NCBI GenBank assembly: GCA_963921935.1
Contig: OY998175.1
Coordinates: forward strand, 291,718,246-291,782,245
Origin: Galeruca laticollis
Taxonomy: Eukaryota; Arthropoda; Insecta; Coleoptera; Chrysomelidae
Length of the DNA stretch: 64,000 nucleotides
Reading direction: 5' to 3'
Within the stretch, counting starts at the first letter, position 1. The number at the start of each line of letters is the position of its first letter. The notes under the pieces are model-generated. The model was given only the letters and a program-made list of their open reading frames with translations. It was not told the origin of the DNA and did not search any database. Made by a program: the position numbers and the translations under genes. This document shows, piece by piece, positions 32,401 to 44,224 of the stretch.

Positions 32401-33587
32401 CTAACCGTATCTATTAACCAAGTCGTTATTAGCCCATTTTACCTAATATAAAAATAAATCTTACAAGCAAATGTCTCTTCTGGATATATGGTAAAAATAT
32501 TAATTCTTGTTGTCAGCAAAAAACTCTGTTCATATTTGCATTAATAATACGTTTAATTAATTTTGTGAATTTTGACTTCATACCCAACATTAACTTTTTT
32601 GAGGCATTTAATACGTCAACCCCCGTAAATATATTACTGTGTGTTGATGCTTGAATCCGCATCTAAGTCAGCAATATTTTAGTATCGCAAAGGATTTATT
32701 GGATACTTTGGTGGCACAAACATAAAAATGACAAATCGTTCCCGAAACAGTAATGAAGATGCAAGCAGAGGAGAGACAATGGGAATTGTATTATTTTTTA
32801 GAGTTTAAAATGTTTTATTCATGAGATTTCTAGATGATTTAACCGAATCTCTCCGGTGGATCTCCCTATCAGTTTTTGAAACAGACTGGTCGCTCTTCAA
32901 TTTATATCTAACGAAACCATTCAAAAACAGCAGGATAGATAATTGAATTGCTCTCATTTATGTAGTACAGAAATCAGTTTGGCTTTTTGAATCATTTAAA
33001 TAATTTAGAATTACTTCTCTAATTGTTTGTATATCAGACTTTGGATTTCATTTCTGTAAGTATGACTTTTGTCAAAGATGTTATTTGGAAAATCTTCCCA
33101 TCGTACAATATGATGTAGTGAGTGAAATATACAGGTGTATGTGGGTAACTTTGAGGAACATTCGTTGATTTATTCTAAGAAACTTCTCGAATATCAACTA
33201 ACCTTTCAGTTTCTGGAAAATCTAAGCAATGTCTTGGATATCTGGTAATAATGGTAATAAAATTCTTCAATTCTGGAATAGTTGGAAAACTTTCTGAATT
33301 TTTCTGGAAAATTCTAGTAATTTTTCCAAAGTATGGTGATGTTCAGGATCTAACTGAGAAATTTAATCAATTTCTTGAAAGGTAGATACAATATAGTTGT
33401 AGACGAAGGCTTGTTCGCCAGTGCTTCATCCACAACTCACGAAAAATTACTAGAATGAGATGTATTTTGTGAATCTACACAATCTCGACAAGGAATGGGA
33501 AATGCTTTCGAATACCTTCTTGTAGTCCAGGAAAGCTGAGACGTTTCAGCCTGTTTCAGTATTACCAGCATTAGTATTATTTTCAAT
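32401..33587. other. No recognised gene
   Basis: The stretch is less AT-rich in patches (32740-32890, 33380-33560) but shows no coherent frame or domain on either strand. Confidence 0.35.
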
Positions 33588-33667
33588 TGTCAATTTTTTA
33601 GAATTTTCAACATTTTGCATTATATTGTGGAATTAGCTAGAAACGTTGAGTTTCATTTAAAACACTA
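33588..33667 (+). repeat. Solo Penelope-like 3' terminal fragment
   Basis: Eighty bases match the PLE terminus (TTAGAATTTTCAACA, ATATTGTGGAATTAGCTAGA, GAGTTTCATTTAAAACACTA). The outermost ATTCCACGAAGTAAGG block is missing. No coding part is attached. Confidence 0.75.
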
Positions 33668-34534
33668 TAATTTTCACTAGTTCTCTTCTAAGGACATTTT
33701 ACATAAACTCAGGGCTTTTGGTCTGAGTGTGGGCTATTGACATATACAGATATCAAAAGCGTATTCGACGTTCCACTTCTTAGGTTATTTTCCCAGTACT
33801 CTCCGTACAAAGAAGCACATAACGAGAAAAGCTGATTTCTGCATCTTCCCAACTGCAGATATCATCATCATCAGATTTTGAAAGTGTCCACGGTCATTCT
33901 AAACTGCCGTGCTATTGCTGTTGTGGATAGGATCAACACCTGTTTCTCTCTCAGGTTCCACAGAATCACATCCGGTCGGTTTCGTCATGTATCTGATCAG
34001 TCAATAAGGATCTATATAAGTATAATTTGTTGTGTGCGTTTTCTAAGATGCTTGCTGGTGTATAGTTAAAAGTTAGTTTTCTGATTCAGGTATCAGGTGA
34101 TATTTGGAGGCCAAGGCATGGTGTACTATCTTTTTTGCTAAATGGCGTTTCTGATCTTGAATGATGATCATAAATCCTTCAGTTTCTTGGAAAATATGTC
34201 CTGTTCGTATGTAGTGATTCGACTATTTTCAATCTATGCTTGCTGCTGCTGGGATAGTGGTATGCCTTCCATGCAGTGTTTTTTTTCTGTCATGCTTCAC
34301 GTCTTTTGTTGTAGTTTTTGGGTTAATGTCAGAGTTATATTTAAGGTTTAATGAATGGGAGCGTATAAATTGTAAAGCACAGAGATTCTTGCTTTCCTGT
34401 GGGAATACAATCTCATTGATTTAATTTGTCAATTATTCATGTCGTGCTCCAGTCCTCCTTTTTTGCGATTTATATTAACTCTTTTCACAACGCTCTTTGG
34501 GTGACGGCTTCTAAACTCATTATTTTTATTATAG
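33668..34534. other. Unassigned sequence left of the DD41D mariner
   Basis: This segment was contiguous with 35842-36262 before the mariner inserted, so it should include the 3' end of that LINE fragment. No domain is readable in it. Confidence 0.35.
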
Positions 34535-34536
34535 TA

Positions 34537-35839
34537 TCCGCCAAAATAAACAGTACCGAAAATAAAAATAAAAATTAATTTTCAATTTCTGTAATGTAAG
34601 TGTTCAAAATGTTCACCATTTCGACGCAAACAAGCTTCATATCGATTTTGTAAGTCAATAAACATATTTATAAAAAGTGGTTGATGTAACTGCCGAAAAA
34701 TATTTTGTATTCTTTCCCGTAGTTCGGCAATATTCGCCGGCGGATTTTCCGAGTGAAATATTTTGTCCTTCGTTATGCCCCAAATGTATGCGTCAGGTGG
34801 CGTCAGATCAGGTGAATGAGAAGGATATTCTAAGTCTGTTCGCCGAGAAATTATTCTATTATCGAAATGCTGACGAAGTATGTCTAGGGGCGCACAGCTG
34901 TATGGCTCGTTGCACCATCTTGTTGGAACCATTGTGTACGAAACTGTAGATTTCGTGCACGGCAAAAGTTATTTAGATCTCTCACAAAAGGTATAATAAT
35001 TTTCTCTCTATAACGCTCTTGGTTCACAGTAAGTGGATTCTGATTATCATCTTCAACGAAATAAGGACCAATCATTCCATGACCAGATACCGCGCACCAA
35101 ACGGTAACTCGAAGACTGTGGAGTGGTTTCTCTACAATGACATCAGGACATTCAAATCCAAGGAATCTGGTTGTTTGTCGATTAATATAGCGGCTAAGAT
35201 GAACGTGACTCTCGTCTGAAAACCATATGTTTTTCAAAAATTCGGGATCTTCGTAAATTAAACTCAACATGCGACCACAGTAAATTTCTCTTGCACGTTT
35301 GTCCGCAGCATTTAGTCGTTGTCCAACTCGAATACGGTATGGATAACCACCAATTGATTTGAACATGCGACGTGAAGACGTTTCACTAATGTTGAGTGTA
35401 CATGCAGTTCTTACGAGACTTCTTTGAGGTGATTGCACAACTTGGTTAAAAACACGTCCTTCATTTTCGTTAGGGCATACTGTTTTTCGACGACCTGAAG
35501 AACCTTTACGTTGACACAATACACTACCAGTGCGACGAAATTTTGCAACAATAGCTAACATCACACTTTTACTAGGAGCTGCTTTATTGAATTTTTGTTG
35601 ATATTTGATTGACACCTGTTCTAAGCTTGGACCATCATTACGACCTTTTCCGTATGAACGAAAATAATGCTCTACCAAAAAAACTTTTTCTTCCGTTGTT
35701 AGAACCATTTTTAAATCAAATTTAACTGCAACGTACTATTAATATATCAACTAATGACAATTAAGTCAAATATGACAAATCCATATTACATAAACAACTC
35801 CACAGCACTCTCTATTTTGGTACTGTTTATTTTGGCGGA
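34537..35839 (-). mobile_element. Mariner-type element, apparently DD41D, 1.3 kb
   Basis: The ends are inverted repeats: TCCGCCAAAATAAACAGTAC at 34537 and its complement GTACTGTTTATTTTGGCGGA ending at 35839. TA lies at each side (34535-34536 and 35840-35841), as expected for IS630/Tc1/mariner insertion. One transposase gene fills the minus strand. The length, 1303 bases, is normal for a complete mariner. It interrupts LINE-like sequence. Confidence 0.92.
34582..35708 (-). pseudogene. DD41D-type mariner transposase with one frameshift
   Basis: From ATG at 35708 the first frame covers the N-terminal helix-turn-helix region (about residues 1-110, with SGRRKTV as linker), the first catalytic box WFSDESHVHL (about residue 167) and the second WFQQDGATSHTA (about residue 264), then stops at 34884. 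The protein resumes in another frame from about 34900 through PLDILRQHF, SHSPDLTPPDAYIWG and a C-terminal NRYEACLRRNGEHFEHL, ending at 34582. One base lost near 34900 explains the break. Counting from the second Asp to the Asp of LTPPD gives 41 residues, which fits the rosa-type DD41D group; the count depends on placing the frameshift as above. Otherwise the gene is intact, so the copy is young. Confidence 0.88.
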
Positions 35840-35841
35840 TA

Positions 35842-36262
35842 CCGTAGTAATTCACAAGGTTTATGTTCCCTGGATTTCTTCCTTATATGGGCAGGCCAAA
35901 TATGAGTTTATTATGCTCTAAGAAACAAGCGGATAGTGCTACATGTTTGCAGAACAAGGCATAGATCATCATATATGATCAAAGGAATAATGGTGACCGA
36001 ATTTCCAAATCGTCTCCAGTTCTATTGCGGGGAGCCATGCATTATTATATTCTTTCCGAATATCTGTTATATTGTGTTCGGTGGGAATGGAAACGTCCAT
36101 CAAGAATGCGTGTTTGTTTTTCTTGTCCGTAATTGTGATATTAGTCCTGTTGTATGCTATTGTTTTGGTCGGTGCAAGAGTATTGCAGGCGTTGATTATA
36201 TCTTCTATAGTTTCTCTGTCAGAATGGCATCTTATGTATTTTTTATTTGCAACAGAGGGACT
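35842..36262 (-). pseudogene. LINE C-terminus resembling a restriction-like endonuclease
   Basis: Minus-strand frames carry KYIRCHSDRETIEDI, AYNRTNITITDKKNKHAF, LMDVSIPTEHNI and YNNAWLPAIELETIWK, then, in another frame, a piece ending QTCSTIRLFL. The order N-R-P-D-(I)-x(n)-D-V-(S/A)-(I/V)-P is typical of the C-terminal domain of R2/R4/Dong-like non-LTR elements, where RPD and the later Asp are catalytic. Here RPD reads RTN, so the site is gone. The fragment is cut by a PLE on its upstream side and by the DD41D mariner on its downstream side. Confidence 0.6.
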
Positions 36263-37103
36263 TTTAACATCTGTATGCTCGTAAGTGTTCATTGTATCGT
36301 ATTTCATAATTTTTAAGGGGTTGACCCAAATAGACAGCATAACATTCTGGACATTTAAGTTAATATATACCAGCCTTCTTTAATGGGGTTATTTTTGTTT
36401 TTACATTTAACAATTTTGTACTTACGTTACTTTCTATTTCAAAAGAAATTGTTGTATTTGTTGCTAAAGATATTATCTTTGATATTATTAGAAATATTTC
36501 CTGTATATGTGATGGTTTTATAACTTTTTATTTCTTTATTTCGTTTAGGAAATATTAGTTGTAATCCCACTTTTTCCTCTTTTTATTAATTAGTTTATTT
36601 ATCATATGTAATGGATAACCATTGAATGTTGCTATTTGTTTAATTGTATTAATTTCTCTATCAAAATTACATTTGTTCACAGGAATTGAAAATGCTCTAT
36701 GTATCATTTACTTATATGCTGCTAATTTATGTGACATGGGATCATTGGAAATATATGGAATAGTCACATCAGTGTATGTTGGTTTTCTGTAAATTGAATA
36801 ATCAAATAAATTATTAACTCTTCGAATTTTTAAATCATGAAAATTGATTCAGTTATTTTATTTCTAGGTCACTCCTTGGTCTAGCCAAAAATAATTATTA
36901 AACATCAGGTAGGCGTCAAAAGAAATAAAATTCCTGTCATTCTGACGATGATATTAAGTATCGAAACCATTGTCAAATTTCCTAGAATGTTTTTACATTC
37001 TTTCAATATATTGGGGAATTGTATACAAACAGTAAGTTTCATTTAAAACAGTATTATGAGAAGATTCCACGAAGTAAGGGTTGAGACAGTTAATTTCATA
37101 AAC
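36263..37103. mobile_element. Penelope-like element 4, inverted pair, decayed
   Basis: A minus-strand fragment (36263 to about 36864) covers the endonuclease and linker with frameshifts and changed motifs; a plus-strand fragment (about 36865-37103) carries only the 3' terminus (GTCACTCCTTGGTCTAGCC through GAGACAGTTAATTTCAT). The junction lacks most of the RT. Divergence is higher than in PLE2 and PLE3, so this is the oldest pair. No intact frame remains. Confidence 0.8.
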
Positions 37104-37602
37104 CCTTCTGTTTCGGGGAAGAAGTCTACACCTCGTATCTGTTTGAAGTATCGTCCGTGTAGTTCTTTGCTCGCCCATGTTCTTATTTTCTATTTGGAAG
37201 CGGTTTTCTTCTCCTTCAGCAAAAGGTGAAACTAGATGAAGTTCGCTTTCAGATTGTATTTTATGGAAGTATATCCTCTCGCTTGATATTTTTGTGTCGT
37301 GTAGTTAGTGAATGTCAAGAACTCCTCTCCCACAATCTGCTTCAGGTACTTTCTTTACATACGTTACTGTGGTGCATATTTTGCTTTTTCAGTTGTCTTC
37401 TGACCTGTCTCTTGATATTTTCGAGGTCTGTTGGTATCCATTTGAAAATTTCGAAAGAATGATTGGCTGATATGGCTTAGGTGTTAATGGTTAACGCATT
37501 ATTTCTGGCTGTGGCTTTATTTTAGAGTATTATTTTTTCAAGGCATTGACTTCTGAGGTCATTAGTCTTATACGCATATGTAACCACATGTAAGAATGCA
37601 TG
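37104..37602. other. No recognised gene
   Basis: Unassigned linker between PLE4 and the 3' end of the I-like LINE. A few words (TTTCGGGGAAGAAGTC) are GC-richer, but no coding signal is seen. Confidence 0.35.
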
Positions 37603-39519
37603 TCACAGTTTGGAGTATATTCCTGTTTCTTTTAAGAACTTCAAAACCTTTTTCAATGTATTCCATTCGTCTTTCAGGCACGTTTGAATCTCATTCGGTA
37701 GGGCAAGCCTTTGTCTCATCACATCATATTGAGGGAATTCTATGATAATATGTTGAACTGTCAACCTGGATCGACAGTAGTCGCATCTAGGTTGTCTGTC
37801 TCCCGCTAGCATGAATACGTTTGTGAGGCGGGTATGCCCGATTCGTAGTCTGGTTATCACAGCCTGATCTCGTCTACATTGGTAAGGTATTAGCGTCCAC
37901 GGGGTGATTTGTTTTGATGTCTCGAAGTTTGGCATCTGTTCTATTCCACACATTTTGCCATACCTCCAAGAACGTATATTTCAAATGTAGTTTTACGTCG
38001 TCTGGTCTCACAGGTATATTTTCTATTATATCTGCTTGTGCAGCTGCTCTAGCTACTCGATCTGCTTGTTCATTCCCTACAATTCCTTGGTGATTTGGGA
38101 TCCAAATGAGCGTTGTGAGTTTACCGTAAGTTTGAAGCAGAGTCAGTATCACATAATTTGGACCAGCGGATCTTTGCTGAATGGCCTCAATCGAACTCTT
38201 GGAGTCAGTACAGATTATGTAATGCAATTTGTTTCCAAATTCAACATATCGTAGGGCTTGCATAATGGGGTATAGCTCCGCAGTATACACGCTGGTTTCC
38301 CTGGATAATGCCCATGAATGTAGTGAATGTCGAGTCACAGCCTCCCAGAGTTTTTGATCCATTTGTGAATATAACTTAGTCTCCTGGGTATAACAATTTT
38401 GTGGAATTCTGCTCTAACAATTGTTCGATCGACGTCTCCTTTTCTATATATCCCAATATCCATAATTGGATGTAATGGGACGATCTTCCAAGGAGGTATT
38501 TCTGATGGACCTAAATTGAGAACATTTGGAAAGGAATATTGCATGTAGTCAAGATCCTTTTCCAGACGGATACCTGCTGGGCGTGTTATTGTCGGTCGTC
38601 ATTGAACCAAGTCGTGTTCCTCATCGTGATCTTTTGAATTTGTTGAATGCTTTATTTTTTTCTTTTATTAAAGAAGCTGTTTCTTCGTTCCACCATGGAA
38701 TCATTTGTTCTCTTTTAACGCCCTTTGTTTGAGGCACTGCTGTCAGGGCGGCTGATATGATATTATCGGTGACTGTTTTTGTGGCTTCCTTGACACCTGT
38801 AGATGGCAATTCAAAATTTTCCAAGGTCTCCTTGAATAATGCCCAATTTACATTATCGAGTTTCCATCGTTTCGGAATGACATGTGTTCCAGTTCGACCC
38901 ACAAATTCGATAGATGTTGGAAAGGGATCCGTCAAATAGTCGCCGAGGCATTTCCACTGACATGCTGGTGCAACTGTAGGGGAGCAGAATGCTAAATCGT
39001 GAGCGGATAGTTTAGTTGATCTATGGTTCAGGTAACTGCCTTCACCGGTATTTAAAAGGATCAGGTCATTATCGTTGAGAAGGTTTTCAATTAGTCTTCC
39101 CCTTCAGTCCAATCTTTCAGAGCCCCACAGAGGATTGTGGGCATTGAAGTCGCCCACAATCAGGACTGGAGTTGGTAGTTGATCGATTACTTATTGGATA
39201 TCACCAGTATCCCAGTCACCATCTGGTAGGCGGATATTACAGATCGATAGCTTGATCGGAAAATCAACACGAACTGTAATGATTTGAAGCCTAGACTGGA
39301 GTAGAATTTGTCTATTGGGGATGTTTTATTTGATAAGTATTGCAACTCCCCCTCTGGCTCTGAGGTGTGGAACAGTATCTTCTCTGTACGTCGTATAACC
39401 TTTGATATCGAAAATGTCCTGTTGTTTCAAGTGAGTGTATTCACTATATATCTTAGCTTAGGATAGTGGTTTTTGCAGCCGTTACAATTCCACGAGATGA
39501 GATTCAGTACATTATCCAT
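37603..39519 (-). pseudogene. I-like LINE ORF2: endonuclease and RNase H, RT core missing
   Basis: From ATG at 39519 the minus strand shows the APE endonuclease in shifting frames: LNLISWNCNG, GYTTYREDTVPHLRARGGVA, LIVGDFNAHNPLWG and STKLSAHDLAFC. It is followed by an open linker (38935-38621: WWNEETASLIKEKNKAFNKF). The expected RT of several hundred residues is absent: at about 38600-38640 the text jumps to LEKDLDYMQYSFPNVLNLG, the region before RNase H. RNase H follows (38380-37980) with FTNGSK, TAELYPIMQAL, CTDSKSSIEAI and HQGIVGNEQADRVAR, so all its acidic residues are present. The C-terminus (RRDQAVITRLRIGHTRLT, CDYC..H) ends at 37603. The RT loss is a clean internal deletion. Confidence 0.88.
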
Positions 39520-39798
39520 TAGGATTGGTTTGTCACTTTTAGTACATAGAAATATAATGATATGAATAAATTATATATACATGTATATGTTATTATCTAA
39601 TATCACAGATTTTATCACAAATCAAAAAATAATGATACTAGGTAGGTGTAGTCGGGCCAGACTTTTTGGATTTACCCTTTTTTGTGAGCTTTCCCAGTGA
39701 ATTCTTACGTCAGAGTCTGATGCCTCCACCGCTGAAATATCTTCGGCAGATTTATTTGGAGTACGTTTTCTGTTATCAGCCGGTGTCACATATACCGT

Positions 39799-40897
39799 CT
39801 ATGTATCACTCAAATCTGGTACCAAATTGGTAGTTATTTTTGCAGCCTTTGGCGGGATATAATCCTTAATGGGTGGAGGCATCAGGTTCCTCATTTGTTG
39901 GAATGTATCTCTAACTATCTCAGTACAGATTCCAGTTATTTCTGGTACAAGTGGTCGAATAATTTCTTCTATGGGTTGTTGTGTTGCTCTGGCAGCTTGC
40001 GCATATGATGTACGATTCATTTGTTTGGGTAAGTTCTCTGTTACTCTTCTTCTTGCTTCTGCGCATGAAATACGATCTTCCACTTTAATTTTTGGTATTG
40101 CAGCTTTTTGTTCATATACGGGACACTTTCTCGATCTAGCAGAGTGTTGTCCATTGAAGTTGATGCAAACTAGAAGTTCTGAGCATGGAGAGCCTTGATG
40201 TGGGGGTTTGTCACATACGCACATTTCTTGTTTATCGCATCTTGTAGAGGTATGGTCAAATTTCTGGAATTTAAAACACCTGAGTGGTACAGGAATATAA
40301 TTCCTAACGGGAAGAGAATGTATATCTGCTATTATTCTCTTTGGAATAGTTCCTCTGTTGAATGTCAGTATAAGTGATGCTGTTTCCTCTATATTATCTT
40401 CTTTTTTTGACTGTAACGCTTTTAACTTTAATTACAACTTGATTTTCAAGATTTTCTGTAATTTCTGTTATCGAACAGTTCAATAGATCACGACATGTTA
40501 CAACTCCTTGATTGAGCGCTATTTGGGGGGAGACAGTTATGTTATACTCAAGAAATTTTGTTAATTCGAGTAACTTTTTTGTTTGAGTGGTTGATCCAGT
40601 TTCCACTAATAGACCATCGCGGATTTTCTTTACACTCTCTACTTTTCCTATTGCTTCATCTAGTACTTTTTCTATTAGGAAGGGGCTAACTTTAGAGAAA
40701 TCTCCTTCCACACGTTTCATTGCCAAGAACCGTAGTACGACTTCCATATTTTCCTGGCTGGTCAACTGTAGCCTTATTTGGCTGTTTTTATCACCCCGAC
40801 GGGCAGTAGTCTATGTTTTAGGTGACATCTCATCAATTGTGTCCACATTTAGAGAGCTGGACTGCTGCTTATTTGAGTTTATATCGGGTTCCATCAT
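39799..40897 (-). pseudogene. I-like LINE ORF1 (gag-like), broken
   Basis: The frame opens with ATG at 40897 (MMEPDINSNK), has a stop soon after SPKT near 40820, then reads openly 40765-40394 through a helical region (VVLRFLAMKRVEGDFSKVSP). It changes frame through PKRIIADIHSLPVRNYIP and enters a Cys-rich region FKFQKFDHTSTRCDK, CVCDKPPHQGSPC, CINFNGQHSARSRKC, where single Cys are replaced (CFKC and CxxC members lost). The C-terminal part (40224-39799) is open with AEARRRVTENLPKQ and SYAQAAR. This is the CCHC ORF1 of the element whose ORF2 lies 280 bases downstream. Confidence 0.82.
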
Positions 40898-41275
40898 AGA
40901 GTTCCCACGAGTACGGGACGAAAAGTGAGTCGACCGCAATAGTGCGCCCTTATCGCGGAAGGCCTATATACAACAGGGTGTGCCATTTCCCTGAGGTTCA
41001 ATACGTTCACGGCTGGATATCCTCCAGTCATTCATCTCTTCGCCACGTTTCCAAGCTTGAGATTGGAGATTTTTTCTCGAGGTTCACTCCTCTATTGAGC
41101 TGTCCTTAGCTTTTCTGCTCAATCTCGACCTTACCGACATTGGTGGCCCTACTAGGACTGTAATACTCCCGTCGGCATCGCTCTCCAGATCATTGCGGAT
41201 ACTGAGCCCCCTCACCAACGTCAAGGTTCCACAGTTCCTTGAGGGGGTTTTGAGTATCATTATTTTTCTAATTAC
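40898..41275 (-). other. 5' untranslated region of the I-like LINE
   Basis: GC-richer sequence upstream of ORF1 ends near 41275 where AT-rich sequence resumes. It contains several short dyads (CCCCTCACCAACGTCAAGG / CCTTGAGGGGG near 41208-41250). No coding frame is present. I-like elements have internal promoters here, but no motif was identified. Confidence 0.5.
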
Positions 41276-42049
41276 TATTATTGTATCCTAGTTTTTGTAT
41301 TTTTTTAAAGTGATTTCATTTTCTTCTTACTGAGCCCTTATACAGAACACCACTGTAGTTCTATCTTTTGAATGAGAATGAACAAAACAAAAATGACGAT
41401 AATGAACAATAAACATTCCAAATGTAGATGTTTTTCAAGACAAATTAAATCATTGCTGTAATTTTGTACGGATTATTTTGAATTTATCAAAGCAACATAG
41501 CCGCATTCGAGAACGCAAAAGAAAAACATGAATAAAAGTTCATATTCAATAATTACCCACTCATTAATTGTGTAACCGCATTTCATGAGTTTTTGTTAGT
41601 AATTATTTGAATATTGCACAAAATACGAAGCTTATTATTATCACGAATTTATAATAAACGTATAGCATTAATATTATAATTATAAATTTAATTTTGGAGA
41701 AAATAACTGTCTTTAAACACATGTAACTCAATTCACCAATCTACGAAAAAGGTAGAAAACATCATTAACATACTGACAGTAAACTAAGGTTGACCTTTTA
41801 GAGAATTAACATTTTTTTTTAGATGTCACTACTAGTTATGCAACAGCAACAGTGGGCCATATTTATCTTCAAGGAATTTCAACGAAGATACCTGCATATC
41901 ATTTACATATTTAGGAAGAAATCGTATATAATTCAGAATGAAATAAACTTTAAAATATTAGAATGGAGAAAAAAAACAGAATTAGGAACACAACATAGGT
42001 AGTTTGGTATTGGCAGACAGGAACATAGAAATAAACTATGATAAAAGCT
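41276..42049. other. No recognised gene
   Basis: AT-rich sequence between two LINE relics. Nothing with coding character, no repeat found. Confidence 0.4.
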
Positions 42050-43770
42050 ACAATAGATTAGATATTAAGAATTTAAATGATCTAGAAATAAGGAAGACAT
42101 ACCAAATACAAAGATACAGATGAGAGAGAGAGAACTAGCAATAAAAAACACCAATTTCGAAGAGAGATGGAAAGTTTTTTAGGATATAATATATAAAATT
42201 GCAAATTAAGTACGTGGAAGAAAAATTAAGGAGAAATAGCTTCAATAGAAGAAATATCAGCTTAACAAAAATGAAGCAAATAGATTTGGGTGTGTTCAGA
42301 AAAGAAATGTAGCGAGTCTGGCAGTAAAAGAGGCAAAAAGATACACTCGGGATAATTTCGAGAGGAACTAAATGAAAGCTACAAAATAAATAACAAACAA
42401 TTCTGGAGCAGAATTAAAACGCTACGCAAGAAAAGGAAGAATCTACAATAAAAGATAACAGTATTCAAATACATATAGAGACAAGCGATAAAACAAAAGT
42501 ATGGAGAAAATATTGAAGGGAACATTTAAACAAGAAGAAATTGAAACACATGATGACCGAGAGGAAGAACTCATGCTAGAAAAGGAATAGCATAACGAAA
42601 TAACCCAAGAGGGGATAGAGCGATTAAAACATTAAAATACGAAAAGCTGCGGGAGAAGACGAAATTAACCCTCAGATGATAAAATGGCTGGACGAGGAAG
42701 GTAAGTTTTTGGAAGTTATTTAAAGATGCATGGGCCATATAAAGGATACCGAAAGACTGGACTGAAAATATTATTTTTATTTCACGCAATTGGAATACGA
42801 AGGGGACGTGCCCAAAGCAGTATTCCCAATATTTGTTATAAAACCGGTTAAAAATTATTAAAAGTAAAACAGCATTATGAAAAACTATAAAATCCATGAA
42901 TAAAGTGCATACCTCAGTATTAAAAAATATGAGAAAAAAATAGAAAGAACACTGTAAAATTTTAAATAATAATGTCACTAATGAACCTATCAAAAGTTAT
43001 CAGACATGAAGAAAAAATTTCAATTGTGGAAAGGTCACCACAACATTTGTTGTAAGCGTCACAGAAACGATGTAATGGAGTGTTTAGATAATAATTGGTA
43101 TTCACTTAGTTTGTTAAGGTAACTATAAGACTCGGCGAGCAACAAATTGAACAAGTTACATATTTTTATTACTTGGGAAACATTTTAACAGAAGACGGAA
43201 ATATAGATGCAGACATAAATAAAATAAATTAAGAAAGGCCACAAGTATATATCATACTATATTTAAAACCGTAATGGGGAAGAGGGAAATTCAGGACAAA
43301 TTAGAATAAGAGTTTATAACTACTTTTGGAAGTGAGACGTGAGTCACTTTACAAAAACACAAATCTTCGATAAATGTAATGGAAATGAAATATTTTCGAA
43401 AGAACGCAAGAGTTACCAAATATGACCGACGTAGAAATGAAGAAATTAGAGACCAACTGAAACAGGAATCAATTTTAACAATGATTGAAAATAAGCAAGT
43501 AAACTGGTATAGACATATTGTAACAATGAACGAAAACAGGCTAGTCAAGGCAGTTACAGAGGCAGGAAGGAATAGACAAATAAAGAAAGGAATACCAAGG
43601 AAAACATGGATGGGGGATACAGGAAATCGGAGAGAGAAGAGGGAAACCAATAGAAGAGACCAAAAGACTGACTAGAAACAAAAGCGCCTGGAAGAAATGG
43701 GTAAAGAAGGGCTAACCCGATGATGAAAGGCATAAATGCTTTAGTGGAAGAAAAAGATGAAGAAGACATA
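42050..43770 (+). pseudogene. RTE-type LINE relic, RT to C-terminus
   Basis: Plus-strand fragments include NNKQFWSRIKTLRKK near 42390, KAAGEDEINPQMIKWLDEEG near 42640-42700 (RT block 1), RIPKDWTENIIFI near 42750, RLGEQQIEQVTYFYYLGNIL near 43130-43190 (the late RT segment), and the open C-terminal region 43379-43675 with MKYFRKNARVTKYDRRRNEEIRD, VNWYRHIVTMNENRL and GIPRKTWM. The central RT with YADD is missing or unreadable. This order is typical of the RTE clade. Many stops make it a dead copy. Confidence 0.75.
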
Positions 43771-44224
43771 TCAGATTCAAGTTTATATAACTTATGTTTA
43801 AGAAAATGATATTCTATAGAACAATATAGAAAAATTCAAGATGTCTTGTAAACGGTCAAACTACTTTAGAAATACTATACTTTTTGCAACCCTTTTCTGA
43901 ATACAATTCTCAGACTGTTTGTTCTCGTCACAATTCGTATTTCTCACACATTGGCAAATACAAAAAATGAGTGCTGAATAAATAGCGAAAAAAGTGTATG
44001 AAGCAAGGACAACAAAAAAGAAACAAATATGTATACCAAGAACAGATGGCAGGATGAAGTGAGGGAAGAGTCAGAAACGAAACAAGCAAAAGATAGAAGC
44101 GAATAGGGGTAATATATGCAAAATATCTAAACTTCCACCGCCCACCTTACAATTCATACAAGTAGATAAGCCAATAAGTTATTATTCAATAAACATGTAT
44201 GAATAAACCCTTACACCACATTTA

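Noticed and set aside
35936..36316. Plus-strand 126-codon frame
   Set aside because: The minus strand here encodes LINE C-terminal motifs; the plus frame has none.
43291..43769. Minus-strand hydrophobic frames
   Set aside because: Antisense shadows of the plus-strand RTE C-terminal region.
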